A DNA stretch of 64,000 nucleotides from Streptomyces sp. V1I1. GTDB lineage: Bacteria; Actinomycetota; Actinomycetes; Streptomycetales; Streptomycetaceae. Positions within the stretch are counted from its first letter, which is position 1, and each line of letters opens with the position of its first letter. Location: the NCBI RefSeq assembly GCF_030817355.1, contig NZ_JAUSZH010000001.1, positions 4,873,501-4,937,500 of the forward strand. The letters are read 5' to 3'. A program made the translations under genes and the position numbers. Shown here in pieces: positions 36,991-46,088 of the stretch. Below the pieces are notes generated by a model that was given only the letters and a program-made list of their open reading frames with translations, made no database searches and had not been told where the DNA came from.

Positions 36991-37100
36991 CCGCCGCCCC
37001 GCGTCGCCCGGGATGTGCCCGCGCCGCCCCGCGTCGCCCGGGATGTGCCCGCGCCGCCCCGCGCTGCCCGGGATGTGCCCGCGCCGCCCCGCGCTGCCCG
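36991..37100. repeat. Tandem 30-bp repeat, about 3.7 copies
   Basis: Units at 36991-37020, 37021-37050, 37051-37080 and a partial one to 37100, each CCGCCCCGCG then TCGCCCG or CTGCCCG then GGATGTGCCCG. Located just beyond the SGNH hydrolase stop in noncoding DNA. Confidence 0.9.
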
Positions 37101-37104
37101 CGCC

Positions 37105-38136
37105 CTACGCCCGCCGTACTTCGGACGGCGACGGTGCCGGTGCCGGTTCGGTCGTCGGGGGCGGCTCCGGGAGGCGACGGCGACGGCGGTGCTTCAGGAG
37201 CGCCCACGGGGCCCTCGCGCCCGTGACCTCCGTGCCCGCCTCCGCTGCCGCCGTGGCCGCCGCCCGCGCCACCGGGAGCATGCCCTCGTCGCGGTCCGCG
37301 TCCAGGTGGTCGGTCTCCGGCCACAGGCCCAGCACCGCGCACAGGGTCGGCAGCATCGCCATTGCCGCCGTCGCGTAGCCCTCCGCCGACGGGTGGTAGT
37401 TGTCCGCGCCGAACATCTCCCGCGGGTTCGCAGCGAACTCAGGGCCCAGCAGGTCGCCCAGCGACACCGTACGGCCGCCCTGCTCCACCACCACGATCGT
37501 CTGTGCCGCCGCCAGCTGGCGCGAGACCCGGCGGGCCAGATAGCGCAGCGGCTGGTACACCGGCTCGATAGTGCCCAGATCAGGGCAGGTGCCCACCACC
37601 ACCTCCGCGCCCGCCGTACGCAGCCTGCGCACCGCGGAGGAGAGCAGCCGGACGGAGTGTGTGGGCGGCATCCGGTGCGTCACGTCATTCGCGCCAATCA
37701 TGATCACGCAGACGTCCGGGGCCCGGGACCGGTCCGCGAGCAGCACCGTGACCTGGCGCTCCAGATCGTTCGACTGCGCGCCCGGCAGGGCCACATTGCA
37801 CACCTCCACCGGCCGCTCGGCCACCGCCGCGAGTCCGGACGCGAGCAGCGCCCCCGGCGTCTGGCCCGCCCTGCGTACGCCCTGCCCCGCCGCCGTGGAG
37901 TCCCCGAGCACGCCGAGGAGGAGCGGATCACTGTGCCCGAAGGCCAGTCCGTACAGGCCGTCACCGCGCGGCGGGAGCGGGGCCGTGCCCCCGCCCACCG
38001 AGCGTTTCGCCAGCTGGACCTCCGCCAGTACCAGCCCCACGGTCGCCGCTCCGAGCAGCCCGATGCTGCCGCCGCCGTAGGCCGCGCCCGCGGCGATGCG
38101 TCGTGCCACCCTCGCCCTCGACACAGTCCGAGCCAC
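37105..38136 (-). CDS. SGNH/GDSL-family esterase-like hydrolase
   Basis: Encodes up to 343 residues. An N-terminal hydrophobic helix (about 18-40) anchors or exports it. The SGNH blocks are clear: GVLGDSTAAGQGV (block I Ser), ALPGAQSNDL (block II Gly), MIGANDVTHR (block III Asn) and GADNYHPSAEGYA (block V Asp/His). A basic, Pro/Glu-rich tail ends the protein. Likely a deacylase or esterase on the outer face. The GTG at 38136 directly abuts an AGGAG, so the in-frame GTG at 38124 may be the real start. Divergent from the cystathionine beta-synthase gene. Confidence 0.9.
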   Translation of the reverse strand: MARTVSRARVARRIAAGAAYGGGSIGLLGAATVGLVLAEVQLAKRSVGGGTAPLPPRGDGLYGLAFGHSDPLLLGVLGDSTAAGQGVRRAGQTPGALLASGLAAVAERPVEVCNVALPGAQSNDLERQVTVLLADRSRAPDVCVIMIGANDVTHRMPPTHSVRLLSSAVRRLRTAGAEVVVGTCPDLGTIEPVYQPLRYLARRVSRQLAAAQTIVVVEQGGRTVSLGDLLGPEFAANPREMFGADNYHPSAEGYATAAMAMLPTLCAVLGLWPETDHLDADRDEGMLPVARAAATAAAEAGTEVTGARAPWALLKHRRRRRLPEPPPTTEPAPAPSPSEVRRA

Positions 38137-38272
38137 CTCCTCGTAGCCGCCTCGTAGCTCTGCGTCGCAGCTCTACGTCGTCATCAGCTAACTGCCCCGT
38201 GGCTACCGTCGCCCAATCACGCGCTGCTCCGCTTACGCTGGCCGCATCACTACGGAGATCCCGGAGAACATT

Positions 38273-39661
38273 GTGCGCATCCACCACTCGATGATCAGTC
38301 TCGTCGGCAACACCCCGCTGCTGAAGCTGAACAGCGTCACCGCAGGCATCCAGGCGACCGTCCTGGCCAAGGTCGAGTACTTCAACCCTGGCGGGTCGGT
38401 CAAGGACCGGATCGCCCTGCGCATGATCGAAGCGGCCGAGGAGAGCGGAGCGCTGCAGCCCGGCGGCACGATCGTCGAGCCGACCAGCGGGAACACCGGC
38501 GTCGGACTTGCCATCGTGGCCCAGCAGAAGGGCTACAAGTGCATCTTCGTCTGCCCGGACAAGGTGTCCACGGACAAGATCAATGTGCTGCGTGCGTACG
38601 GCGCCGAGGTCGTCGTCTGCCCCACGGCCGTCGACCCCGAGCACCCCGACTCGTACTACAACGTCTCCGACCGGCTGGTGCGGGAGACGCCCGGCGCCTG
38701 GAAGCCCGACCAGTACTCCAACCCGAACAACCCGCGCTCGCACTACGAGACCACCGGCCCCGAGCTGTGGGAGCAGACGGACGGGCGGATCACCCACTTC
38801 GTCGCGGGCGTCGGCACCGGCGGCACGATCTCCGGCACCGGCCGCTACCTCAAGGAGGCCAGCGACGGCAAGGTCAAGGTCATCGGCGCCGATCCGGAGG
38901 GGTCCGTGTACTCCGGCGGTTCCGGCCGGCCCTACCTCGTCGAGGGCGTCGGTGAGGACTTCTGGCCGTCCGCGTACGACCGGACCGTGACCGACGAGAT
39001 CGTCGCCGTGTCCGACAAGGACTCCTTCCAGATGACGCGCCGGCTCGCCAAGGAGGAGGGGCTGCTCGTCGGCGGCTCCTGCGGCATGGCGGTGGTCGCG
39101 GCGCTGCGTGTGGCCGAGGGGCTCGGCCCGGACGACGTGGTGGTCGTGCTGCTGCCGGACAGCGGCCGCGGCTATCTCTCCAAGATCTTCAACGACGAGT
39201 GGATGGCGGACTACGGCTTCCTGGAGGACTCGGGCCCGTCCGCGAGCGTCGCGGATGTGCTGCGGCACAAGGAAGGCGGCAAGATCCCGAGCCTGGTGCA
39301 CATGCACCCGGAGGAGACGGTCGGCGAGGCGATCGAGGTGCTGCGCGAGTACGGCGTCTCCCAGATGCCGATCGTGAAGCCGGGCGCCGGTCACCCGGAC
39401 GTGATGGCCGCCGAGGTCATCGGCTCGGTCGTCGAACGGGAGCTGCTGGACGCGCTGTTCGCGCAGCGCGCCTCGCTGGGCGACCCGCTGGAGAAGCACA
39501 TGAGCGCGCCGCTCCCGCAGGTGGGGTCGGGCGAGCCGGTCGGCGACCTGATGTCGGTGCTCGGCGCGGCGGACGCGGCGATCGTGCTGGTGGAGGGCAA
39601 GCCGACGGGTGTGGTGAGCCGTCAGGACCTGCTGGCGTTCCTCGCGGGCGGCGGCAAGTAG
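38273..39661 (+). CDS. cbs: Cystathionine beta-synthase
   Basis: Encodes 462 residues from a GTG with GGAG about 9 nt upstream. The fold-type II PLP domain (about 1-320) has VGNTPLLKL, GGSVKDR with PLP Lys44, TSGNTGVGLA and VGTGGTISGTGRYL. Two CBS domains (about 335-460) follow, with SLVHMHPEETVGEAIEVL and PTGVVSRQDLLAFL. The paired C-terminal CBS domains distinguish it from plain cysteine synthase. It condenses serine and homocysteine in reverse transsulfuration. Monocistronic by context. Confidence 0.94.
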   Translation: MRIHHSMISLVGNTPLLKLNSVTAGIQATVLAKVEYFNPGGSVKDRIALRMIEAAEESGALQPGGTIVEPTSGNTGVGLAIVAQQKGYKCIFVCPDKVSTDKINVLRAYGAEVVVCPTAVDPEHPDSYYNVSDRLVRETPGAWKPDQYSNPNNPRSHYETTGPELWEQTDGRITHFVAGVGTGGTISGTGRYLKEASDGKVKVIGADPEGSVYSGGSGRPYLVEGVGEDFWPSAYDRTVTDEIVAVSDKDSFQMTRRLAKEEGLLVGGSCGMAVVAALRVAEGLGPDDVVVVLLPDSGRGYLSKIFNDEWMADYGFLEDSGPSASVADVLRHKEGGKIPSLVHMHPEETVGEAIEVLREYGVSQMPIVKPGAGHPDVMAAEVIGSVVERELLDALFAQRASLGDPLEKHMSAPLPQVGSGEPVGDLMSVLGAADAAIVLVEGKPTGVVSRQDLLAFLAGGGK

Positions 39662-40446
39662 CAGCCGGAGGGCGGGAGTTCGCTCTGTGCGCGACCGGGG
39701 CGCTCCCGGCTGCGACCCCCGCTGCGCCTTCCGGGGGTGACCCCCGGCCCCCGCGAAGTGCCCTGGTCGCGAAAACGGTACGAGCGCGACACGTACGCGC
39801 AGCACCCGCTTAACACGCGTCCGGCACATTGGTGGATGTCGGCAGGGGGCCCGGGCAGGGATCCCGGCCGGCACCCAATGCGGCGTCTAGGACCTCCGGA
39901 GCGGCTCCCGGACCTCCCAAGACGCCCTGGACGCGGAGACCGGCCCTGACCCGGGACCGTGTCCCACGCGGGGACCGCCGTCGTCCCGCCCCCCGGTTCG
40001 CCGGGGGTGCGGCGGTCCCCGCGCACAACTCTTTTTTGGCGCTCGGGTTCTCCCCCTACCTTCGGCGGGGGGACCCCCACGGGGCGCCGCTGTGCCCATC
40101 AGCGGCCTCCGGCCGCGGATGGTGTCGACGGTCGATCGTGCTCGACACCTCGTTCCTCGGCGCCTCCGCGCTCCCCCAGCTACCGCTGGGAGGTACCCCC
40201 ATCCCTTTCGACACCTCCGCGCCCCTTCGGCTCACTCGCCAGGCGGTCGGGGCGGAGCCCCGTGGCGGGGCTCGGCCCCGAACCCCGGACGCCCTTCGGG
40301 CGTGTCCTCAATCTCCCCCCAGACTTCGTCCGGATGGACCCCCCAGCGGGCTTGAATTTCCGCCGGTCCGGCTTGATCTTCCGGCGGACGAGGCGAAAAC
40401 AGCCCCGCCGGCGATTGAGGCGCGGGGTCCGGGGCGGAGCCCCGGG
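39662..40446. other. Repeat-rich gap with no supported gene
   Basis: 785 nt with no frame showing a recognisable protein. It contains GC-rich palindromes including GGGGCGGAGCCCC at 40249-40261 and again at 40431-40443, and a CTCAAT...CCGG module, the inverse of elements at 51602 and 54288. The last copy runs up to the stop of the gene at 40447. Confidence 0.75.
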
Positions 40447-40869
40447 TCAGTCCTCCCAGCCGGACTTGTCGCGCTCGCGCGACCCCCGCATCCACGGCCA
40501 GCCCCGCGCCGCATGCACCGCGTTCACGCCGACGATCCCGAACCAGGCAACGACCAGGCCCGGCAGGTCGGCATTGACCACGGCGATCGCTGAGAGCGGG
40601 ACGGCGAGGATCATCGAAATGATCCCGAAGCCGAACCGCTCCCCGAAATTGGCCTCCGCGGACTGCGGCGGGTGGGCGCCCCGGGCGACCACCATCTGCT
40701 GTTCGGCCAGCTGGCGCCGGACACGGCGGTCCACCGTGCCGTCGAGGCGCTGCTCGACCTTCTCCAGAAATGATTCGACGAGCGCGGAGTCGTACTCCTC
40801 CCCCAGCTCGCGGCGGGCGTGCAGGGTGGCGTCGAGCTCCTTTTTGAGCTCAGGGTCGCGGGCTTCCAT
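40447..40869 (-). CDS. Small membrane protein with coiled N-terminus
   Basis: Encodes 140 residues. Residues 1-75 are charged and helical (RDPELKKELDATLHARRELGEEYD, VESFLEKVEQRLD); two hydrophobic segments follow (about 84-101 and 106-122), ending in a short basic tail. No signal peptide, so the charged part is cytoplasmic. Widespread in Streptomyces without known function, as far as I can judge. No good ribosome site distinguishes the ATG. Confidence 0.8.
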   Translation of the reverse strand: MEARDPELKKELDATLHARRELGEEYDSALVESFLEKVEQRLDGTVDRRVRRQLAEQQMVVARGAHPPQSAEANFGERFGFGIISMILAVPLSAIAVVNADLPGLVVAWFGIVGVNAVHAARGWPWMRGSRERDKSGWED

Positions 40870-40982
40870 AACCGTTCACGCTACGGACGGGCGGCGCCCG
40901 CGTCAGTGGGGGTAGCCCCACTGTTCGTCCCTAGGGCTACCTGGGGGGTGAGGGTCGTACGGTCCGCGATGCGCCGTCGGTT

Positions 40983-41924
40983 TCAGCTTCCCTTCTTCGC
41001 GAGCCCGTGCTGCTTCGCCCAGGCGTTCGCCACGTCCTCCGGGTCCTTCTTGTCCTTGTCGACCTGCCGGTTGAGCTCGGTCAGCTGCTCCGTGGTCAGT
41101 ACGGCGCCGAGCCGGGCCAGCGCCTTGCGCACGGTCGAGTCGGCCTTGCGGTCCGCGATCAGCGGGACCACATGCTGACCGGGGATCAGGTTCTTGGGGT
41201 CGGCGAGGACCACCCAGCCCTCGGCGGCGATGTCGGTGTCGGTGGTGAAGAGGTTGGCGACGTGTACGTCGCCCTTCTTCAGCGCGCCCTTGACCAGCGG
41301 CCCGGAGGAGTCCAGCGACTTGAACTCCTTGAATTCCACGCCGTATTCGTCCTTCAGGCCGACGACGCCTACGACCCGCTTCTTGACCTCCGGGGCCGCA
41401 CCTATGACCAGCTTGCCGTTCTGCTTGGCGAGGTCGCCGAGGGTTTTGAGGCCGTACTTGTCGGCGGTCTCGCGGGTGACGGCGAAGGCGTCGGAGTCCT
41501 CGGCCAGGCCGTAGGGGAGTATCTGCAGGCCCTTGGGGAGGACTATGGCGAGGGCGTTCTGCATCTCGCCCTCCTCGGTGCCCTTCGCCTTCGGGTCGAG
41601 GTAGTGCAGCAGCGCGCCCTGGTACTCGGGGAGCAGATCGATGTCGCCGCCGCGGAGGGCGGGGATGAGGATCTCGCGGGTGCCGAGGTTGGGGCGGACC
41701 TTCGTCTTCACACCGGCGGCTTCGAGCACGGCCGCGTACAGGTAGCCGAGTATCTGGTTCTCGGTGAAGTTGGCGGTGCCGATGGTGACGCCGTCCTTGC
41801 TGGAGCCGCCTCCTGACACGTTGCCGCCTTCGCCTTCGAGGGAGGTGATGCCGCTGCTACAGGCGGCGAGAGCGGGGACGGAGGCCGCGGCGAACAGGCC
41901 GCCGAGGAGGGTACGTCGGTTCAT
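40983..41924 (-). CDS. Osmoprotectant ABC transporter substrate-binding lipoprotein
   Basis: Encodes 313 residues. The leader MNRRTLLGGLFAAASVPALAAC has a lipobox (LAAC), giving an outer-face lipoprotein. The mature domain matches the ProX/OpuBC/OpuCC type: TIGTANFTENQILGYLYAAVLE, LGTREILIPALRGGDIDLLPEY and the NLFTTDTDI region. It should bind glycine betaine, choline or similar quaternary amines. It is the last gene of a four-gene unit ATPase - permease - permease - binding protein (44432 down to 40983). Confidence 0.93.
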   Translation of the reverse strand: MNRRTLLGGLFAAASVPALAACSSGITSLEGEGGNVSGGGSSKDGVTIGTANFTENQILGYLYAAVLEAAGVKTKVRPNLGTREILIPALRGGDIDLLPEYQGALLHYLDPKAKGTEEGEMQNALAIVLPKGLQILPYGLAEDSDAFAVTRETADKYGLKTLGDLAKQNGKLVIGAAPEVKKRVVGVVGLKDEYGVEFKEFKSLDSSGPLVKGALKKGDVHVANLFTTDTDIAAEGWVVLADPKNLIPGQHVVPLIADRKADSTVRKALARLGAVLTTEQLTELNRQVDKDKKDPEDVANAWAKQHGLAKKGS

Positions 41925-41936
41925 GGCTGAAGCTCC

Positions 41937-42605
41937 TCAGTGAGCGGCGGTGCGGTGGCGGAAGAGGACACGCTGGAGGGCGGCGAGCCCCAGGTCGAGT
42001 ACGACGGCGACGATCGCGACGAGTACGGCTCCGCCCAGGACCTGGACGAGGTCGCGCTGGGCGAGGCCGTCGAAGACGTACCGGCCCAGTCCGCCGAAGC
42101 TGACGTACGCGGCGATGGTTGCCGTCGCCACGACCTGGATCAGGGCGAGCCGCAGCCCGCTCATGATCAGCGGCAGCGCGAGCGGGATCTCGACCTGGAA
42201 CAGGACCTGGTGGCCGCGCATGCCCTGGCCGCGGGCGGCGTCCTTCACCTCGGGGTCGACGGCGGTCATGCCGGCGTAGGTGTTGGTGACGATCGACGGG
42301 ACGGCGAGGGCGACCAGCGCGACGTACACCGGGGTCATGGACAGGCCGCTGGCCAGGAACACCAGGACGACGAGGCCGACGGTGGGCAGGGCCCGGCCGA
42401 ACGACGAGAGGTTGATGGCGAGGAACGCGCCGCGGCCGGTGTGCCCGATGAGCAGGCCGACGGGCAGCGCGATGACGGCGGCGATGAGGGTCGCGAGGAG
42501 CGAGTACTGGAGGTGCTCGGTCAGTCGGTGGCCGATGCCGTCGGGTCCCGTCCACTGCTCGCCGCTGACCAGCCAGGAGCCGAGGTTCTTGAAGAGCTCG
42601 TACAT
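41937..42605 (-). CDS. Osmoprotectant ABC transporter permease
   Basis: Encodes 222 residues from the ATG just after the preceding permease stop; GAGAGGG is 10 nt upstream. Five or six helices, with the EAA-like loop VDPEVKDAARGQGMRGHQVLFQVEIPLALPLIM cut here for length as PEVKDAARGQGM and EIPLALPLIMSGLR. Typical OpuBB/OpuCD permease size. Pairs with the second permease at 42610 and the ATPase at 43266. Confidence 0.93.
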   Translation of the reverse strand: MYELFKNLGSWLVSGEQWTGPDGIGHRLTEHLQYSLLATLIAAVIALPVGLLIGHTGRGAFLAINLSSFGRALPTVGLVVLVFLASGLSMTPVYVALVALAVPSIVTNTYAGMTAVDPEVKDAARGQGMRGHQVLFQVEIPLALPLIMSGLRLALIQVVATATIAAYVSFGGLGRYVFDGLAQRDLVQVLGGAVLVAIVAVVLDLGLAALQRVLFRHRTAAH

Positions 42606-42609
42606 GTCG

Positions 42610-43269
42610 TCAGGCCCTCTCACGCTTTGAATGTTGCAGCCTGGTCCAGGGGGTGAGGACGTACTGCACGGCGACGAGCAGCGTGTCCGCGATCAGCGCG
42701 AGGAGGAGGGTGAGGACGACGCCGACGACCACGGGGGTGGGGAAGTTGCGCTGGAAGCCGTCGGTGAAGAGCTGGCCGAGGCCGCCGTCGCCGATGTAGG
42801 TGGCGACGCTGACGAGCGAGATCGACATGACGGTGGCGATGCGCACGCCTGCCATGATCACGGGCAGCGCGAGGGGCAGCTCGACGGTCAGGAGAGTACG
42901 CAGGGGGCGTGTCCCCATCGCTTGGGCGGCCTCCTTCGTCTTGGCCGGCACGGAGTCGAGGCCCTCGACGGTGTTCCGGAGCAGGACGACGAGGGTGTAG
43001 ATCGTCAGGCCGATGACAGTGGTGGTGCGGGTCAGTCCGGAGACCGGGAGTAGCAGCACGAATACGGCGATGGAGGGGATGGTGAACAGGACGTTGGACA
43101 GCCCGAGGAGGAATCCGCGGAGCGGCTTGATCCGGTGGGCGACGACGGCCAGGGGGAGGGAGATGAGCAGCCCGAACAGGACTGCGGAGAGGGCGGCTTG
43201 GAGGTGGGAGAGAGTGAGGGTGGTGAGGTCGCCGGCGTGGTCGGATATCCACGACCATTCGATGGTCAT
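42610..43269 (-). CDS. Osmoprotectant ABC transporter permease
   Basis: Encodes 219 residues from the ATG that overlaps the ATPase stop (ATGA), so translationally coupled. Five or six transmembrane helices with SVPAKTKEAAQAMG and VELPLALPVIMAGVRIAT as the ATPase-docking loop. The earlier in-frame GTG region belongs to the ATPase gene. Same OpuBB/OpuCB family as its neighbour; the two form a heterodimeric channel. Confidence 0.93.
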   Translation of the reverse strand: MTIEWSWISDHAGDLTTLTLSHLQAALSAVLFGLLISLPLAVVAHRIKPLRGFLLGLSNVLFTIPSIAVFVLLLPVSGLTRTTTVIGLTIYTLVVLLRNTVEGLDSVPAKTKEAAQAMGTRPLRTLLTVELPLALPVIMAGVRIATVMSISLVSVATYIGDGGLGQLFTDGFQRNFPTPVVVGVVLTLLLALIADTLLVAVQYVLTPWTRLQHSKRERA

Positions 43270-44432
43270 GAGGTGCCGCCCTTGAGGGGGGTGGTCGCGG
43301 TGTCCGTCGCGGACCCGGCCGGCTCCGGCCCGGTCGCGGTCGCCGCCGAGCCGTGCCACTCGCCCGCCTTGTCGTGGATCACCTCTCGTGCGCTCACGCC
43401 CGTCAGGACGCCGTCCGCGTCGACCCGGGCCACCAGGCCGGCCGGGGATGCGACCGACTCGTTGAGTGCCGAGAGCAGCGAGTCACCGTCGCGCAGCGCG
43501 CGTACGGGGAGCAACTGCGCGTCACCGGCCACGCCTTGTGCGGGCAGCGCGTCCGTGTCGAGCCAGCCCTGCGGCTCGCCCTTGGGCGAGACCACGAGTC
43601 GCCAGCGGCCGTCCGCGGCCGCCGCGGCGACCGGCTCGTCCGACCGCAGCGCGGCGGCCCGCTGCTGCGGGACGCCCGCCAGTGTCGAGAGCGACAGCAG
43701 CTTCAACCCCCGCTCAGCGCCCAGGAAGTCGGCCACGAAATCGTCCGCCGGGCGCGCCAGCAGTTCCGCCGGGGTCGCGCACTGGACCAGATGGCCGCCC
43801 GTGCGGAACACCGCTATCCGGTCGCCCAGCCGGACCGCCTCGTCGATGTCGTGCGTGACGAACACGATCGTCTTGCCCAACTCCTGCTGAAGACGGAGCA
43901 GTTCGTCCTGGAGCTGGGTGCGGACGACCGGGTCGACCGCGCCGAACGGCTCGTCCATCAGCAGCACCGGCGGGTCCGCCGCCAGCGCGCGGGCCACGCC
44001 CACCCGCTGCTGCTGTCCGCCCGAGAGCTGGTGCGGGTAGCGCTTGCCGGCGTCGGCGGTGAGACCGACCGTCTCCAGCAGTTCGGCGGCCCGCGCCCGC
44101 GCCTTGCGCCGGCCCCAGCCCAGCAGCAGCGGCACCGTCGCGATGTTGTCGAGGATCGTGCGGTGCGGGAACAGGCCGGACTGCTGGATGACGTATCCGA
44201 TGGAGCGGCGCAGCTGAGCCGCGTCCTGCTTCAGAACATCCTTGCCGCCGACGTGGATCGTGCCCGAGGTCGGTTCGACCATTCGGTTGATCATGCGGAG
44301 CGTTGTGGTCTTACCGCATCCGGAGGAGCCGACGAGGACGGTGATACCGCCGTCGGTCATCTCCAGGGTGAGGTCGTGGACTGCCGTCGTGCCGTTGGGG
44401 AAGCGCTTGTTCACTGCTTCGAATTTGATCAT
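43266..44432 (-). CDS. Osmoprotectant ABC transporter ATP-binding protein
   Basis: Encodes 388 residues from an ATG with AAGGG 7 nt upstream (an adjacent ATG at 44435 is equally in frame). Walker A GSSGCGKTTT, Q-loop VIQQSGLFPHRT, signature [16 protein letters not shown], Walker B VLLMDEPFGAVDP and FVTHDIDEA are intact. The C-terminal 130 residues hold a single weak CBS-type regulatory part (PVRALRDGDSLLSALNESV, VDADGVLTGVSAREV), as in OpuCA/ProV, which sense ionic strength. Heads the transporter operon and is divergent from the HAL-like gene. Confidence 0.93.
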   Translation of the reverse strand: MIKFEAVNKRFPNGTTAVHDLTLEMTDGGITVLVGSSGCGKTTTLRMINRMVEPTSGTIHVGGKDVLKQDAAQLRRSIGYVIQQSGLFPHRTILDNIATVPLLLGWGRRKARARAAELLETVGLTADAGKRYPHQLSGGQQQRVGVARALAADPPVLLMDEPFGAVDPVVRTQLQDELLRLQQELGKTIVFVTHDIDEAVRLGDRIAVFRTGGHLVQCATPAELLARPADDFVADFLGAERGLKLLSLSTLAGVPQQRAAALRSDEPVAAAAADGRWRLVVSPKGEPQGWLDTDALPAQGVAGDAQLLPVRALRDGDSLLSALNESVASPAGLVARVDADGVLTGVSAREVIHDKAGEWHGSAATATGPEPAGSATDTATTPLKGGTS

Positions 44433-44573
44433 CATTCGTCCCTTGCCCGGCCTGCATATCGTCATGCAGAGTTCTCGGTGTCTGAATAAGTTGTCAATGC
44501 CCCGGGGTAAATCACTCGTTACGGACGCTCGGAAGGCAGGACAAACCGTCCGAAAAGGAAGGGTTTGCGCGTT

Positions 44574-46088
44574 ATGTCGTCCCACATGGTGGACTCGCCC
44601 ACCGGCATCGTGGTCCTCGACGGACAGAGCCTCCCCGTCGCGGACGTCGTCCGGCTGGCCGTCGGCGCGGCCCGTCCCGTACCCGGCTCGGAAGCGATCA
44701 AGCGCGTCGAGGCCGCCTGGGACGCCGCGCGGGAGCTCGCCGCGTCCGGCCGCGTCTACGGGCGCTCCACCGGCGTCGGCGCCAACCGGAACGAGGACGT
44801 GCCCACCGAGGCCGCCGCCGACCACGGGCTGCGGCTGCTGCGCTCGCACGCCGGTGCGATCGGCGATCCACTGCCCGCCCGCGAGGTCCGCGCCATGCTC
44901 GCCGTGCGGGCGAACCAGCTGCTCGCGGGCGGTGCCGGACTGCGTCCCGGCGTCGTCACCGCGCTCTGCGAGGCGCTGGAGAGCGGCGCATACCCGGTCG
45001 TCAACGAGTTCGGCTCGGTCGGCACCGGCGACATCGCGGCCCTCGCCCAGATGGGGCTCGCACTCGCCGGCGAACAGCCCTGGAATGTCGACGCGGGCGG
45101 CCGGCCCCCCGAGGCGCAGGCCCTCGACAACAACGACGCCCTCGCCCTGATCAGTTCCAACGCCCTCACCCTCGGCCAGGCCGCGCTCGCCCTCGACGAG
45201 CTGCGCGCGCTCGTCTCGGCAACCGAGCTGGTCGCCGCCCTCTCGCTGCTCGCGGTCGACGGCTCCTACGAGGCGTACGCCGAACCCGTGCACGCGGCCC
45301 GCCCGCACCCCGGCACGTACGCAGTCGCCGCCAGGATGCGTCGGCTGCTCGGCGCGCCCGAGCGGCCGACACCGCCGCTCGGCCGGATCCAGGACCCGTA
45401 CGGATTCCGCTGTCTGCCGCAGATCCACGGGCCCGCGCAGGACGCGGCGGACGCGCTGGAGCGGACCCTCGCGGTTGAGATCAACGCGGCCGCCGAGAAC
45501 CCGCTGATCCGGGCCACAGACATGGCCGCCTACCACCACGGCGGCTTCTACATGGCGCAACTCGCCCTGGATCTCGACCACTTCAGGCTCGCCATCACCC
45601 AGACCGCGCGGCTGTCCACCTCCCGGCTCTCCGCACTGAACGAGCCGGCCTTCACTCGGCTGCGGCCCTTCCTCGCCGACGCGGAGGCCGCGAGCTCCGG
45701 CGTGATGATCCTCGAGTACGCGGCGGGCGCGGCCCTCGGCGATCTGCGGGCCTTCTCCGCGCCCGCGTCGCTCGGCCACGCGGTACTGTCCCGGGGCGTC
45801 GAGGAGCAAGCCAGCTTCGCCTCGCTGGCCGCGCGCCAGACGCTGCGGGCGGGGGGCGCGTACCGTCTTGTGGTCGGCTGTGAACTCGTCGCGGCGGTAC
45901 GGGCGTTGCGCCAGCGCGGGCTGCGGCCAGACCCGGAACTCCCGGTGGGCCGCGCCTTCGAGCTGGCCGAGTCGGTCCTCGACGAGGACGTCGCCGACCG
46001 GCCGCTCACCGACGATGTGACGCGGGCGGCCGAGCTGCTCGACCGGTTCACGGACCTGATGAGGGACACGACGAGGGGGATGGCATGA
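44574..46088 (+). CDS. Histidine/phenylalanine ammonia-lyase family protein with altered MIO triad
   Basis: Encodes 504 residues, the full family length. Conserved family stretches are VYGRSTGVGANRNE, RANQLLAGG, IQDPYGFRCLPQIHG and NAAAENPLI. The segment that should be Ala-Ser-Gly and cyclise into the MIO electrophile reads Gly150-Thr151-Gly152 (G-S-V-G-T-G-D-I-A-A-L; codons 45021-45029). The neighbouring Asp is kept. HAL with Ser to Thr at this site has been reported inactive, so this is probably not a normal HutH. Start could also be the ATG at 44586. It overlaps the RpiR gene by ATGA. May be a lyase variant, aminomutase-like or a binding protein. Confidence 0.85.
   Translation: MSSHMVDSPTGIVVLDGQSLPVADVVRLAVGAARPVPGSEAIKRVEAAWDAARELAASGRVYGRSTGVGANRNEDVPTEAAADHGLRLLRSHAGAIGDPLPAREVRAMLAVRANQLLAGGAGLRPGVVTALCEALESGAYPVVNEFGSVGTGDIAALAQMGLALAGEQPWNVDAGGRPPEAQALDNNDALALISSNALTLGQAALALDELRALVSATELVAALSLLAVDGSYEAYAEPVHAARPHPGTYAVAARMRRLLGAPERPTPPLGRIQDPYGFRCLPQIHGPAQDAADALERTLAVEINAAAENPLIRATDMAAYHHGGFYMAQLALDLDHFRLAITQTARLSTSRLSALNEPAFTRLRPFLADAEAASSGVMILEYAAGAALGDLRAFSAPASLGHAVLSRGVEEQASFASLAARQTLRAGGAYRLVVGCELVAAVRALRQRGLRPDPELPVGRAFELAESVLDEDVADRPLTDDVTRAAELLDRFTDLMRDTTRGMA

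Noticed and set aside
36991..37100. Possible CRISPR array from the 30-bp repeats
   Set aside because: The units are directly tandem with no spacers between them, and no cas genes are near.
39829..40593. Open frames of 150-320 codons on the plus strand in the gap after cbs
   Set aside because: They run through GC-rich palindromic repeats and into the antisense of the 40447 gene, with no signal, motif or ribosome site.
44574..46088. Naming the ammonia-lyase homolog hutH
   Set aside because: The MIO triad is Gly-Thr-Gly and the gene pairs with an RpiR regulator, not with the hutU operon; S. coelicolor hutH is located elsewhere.
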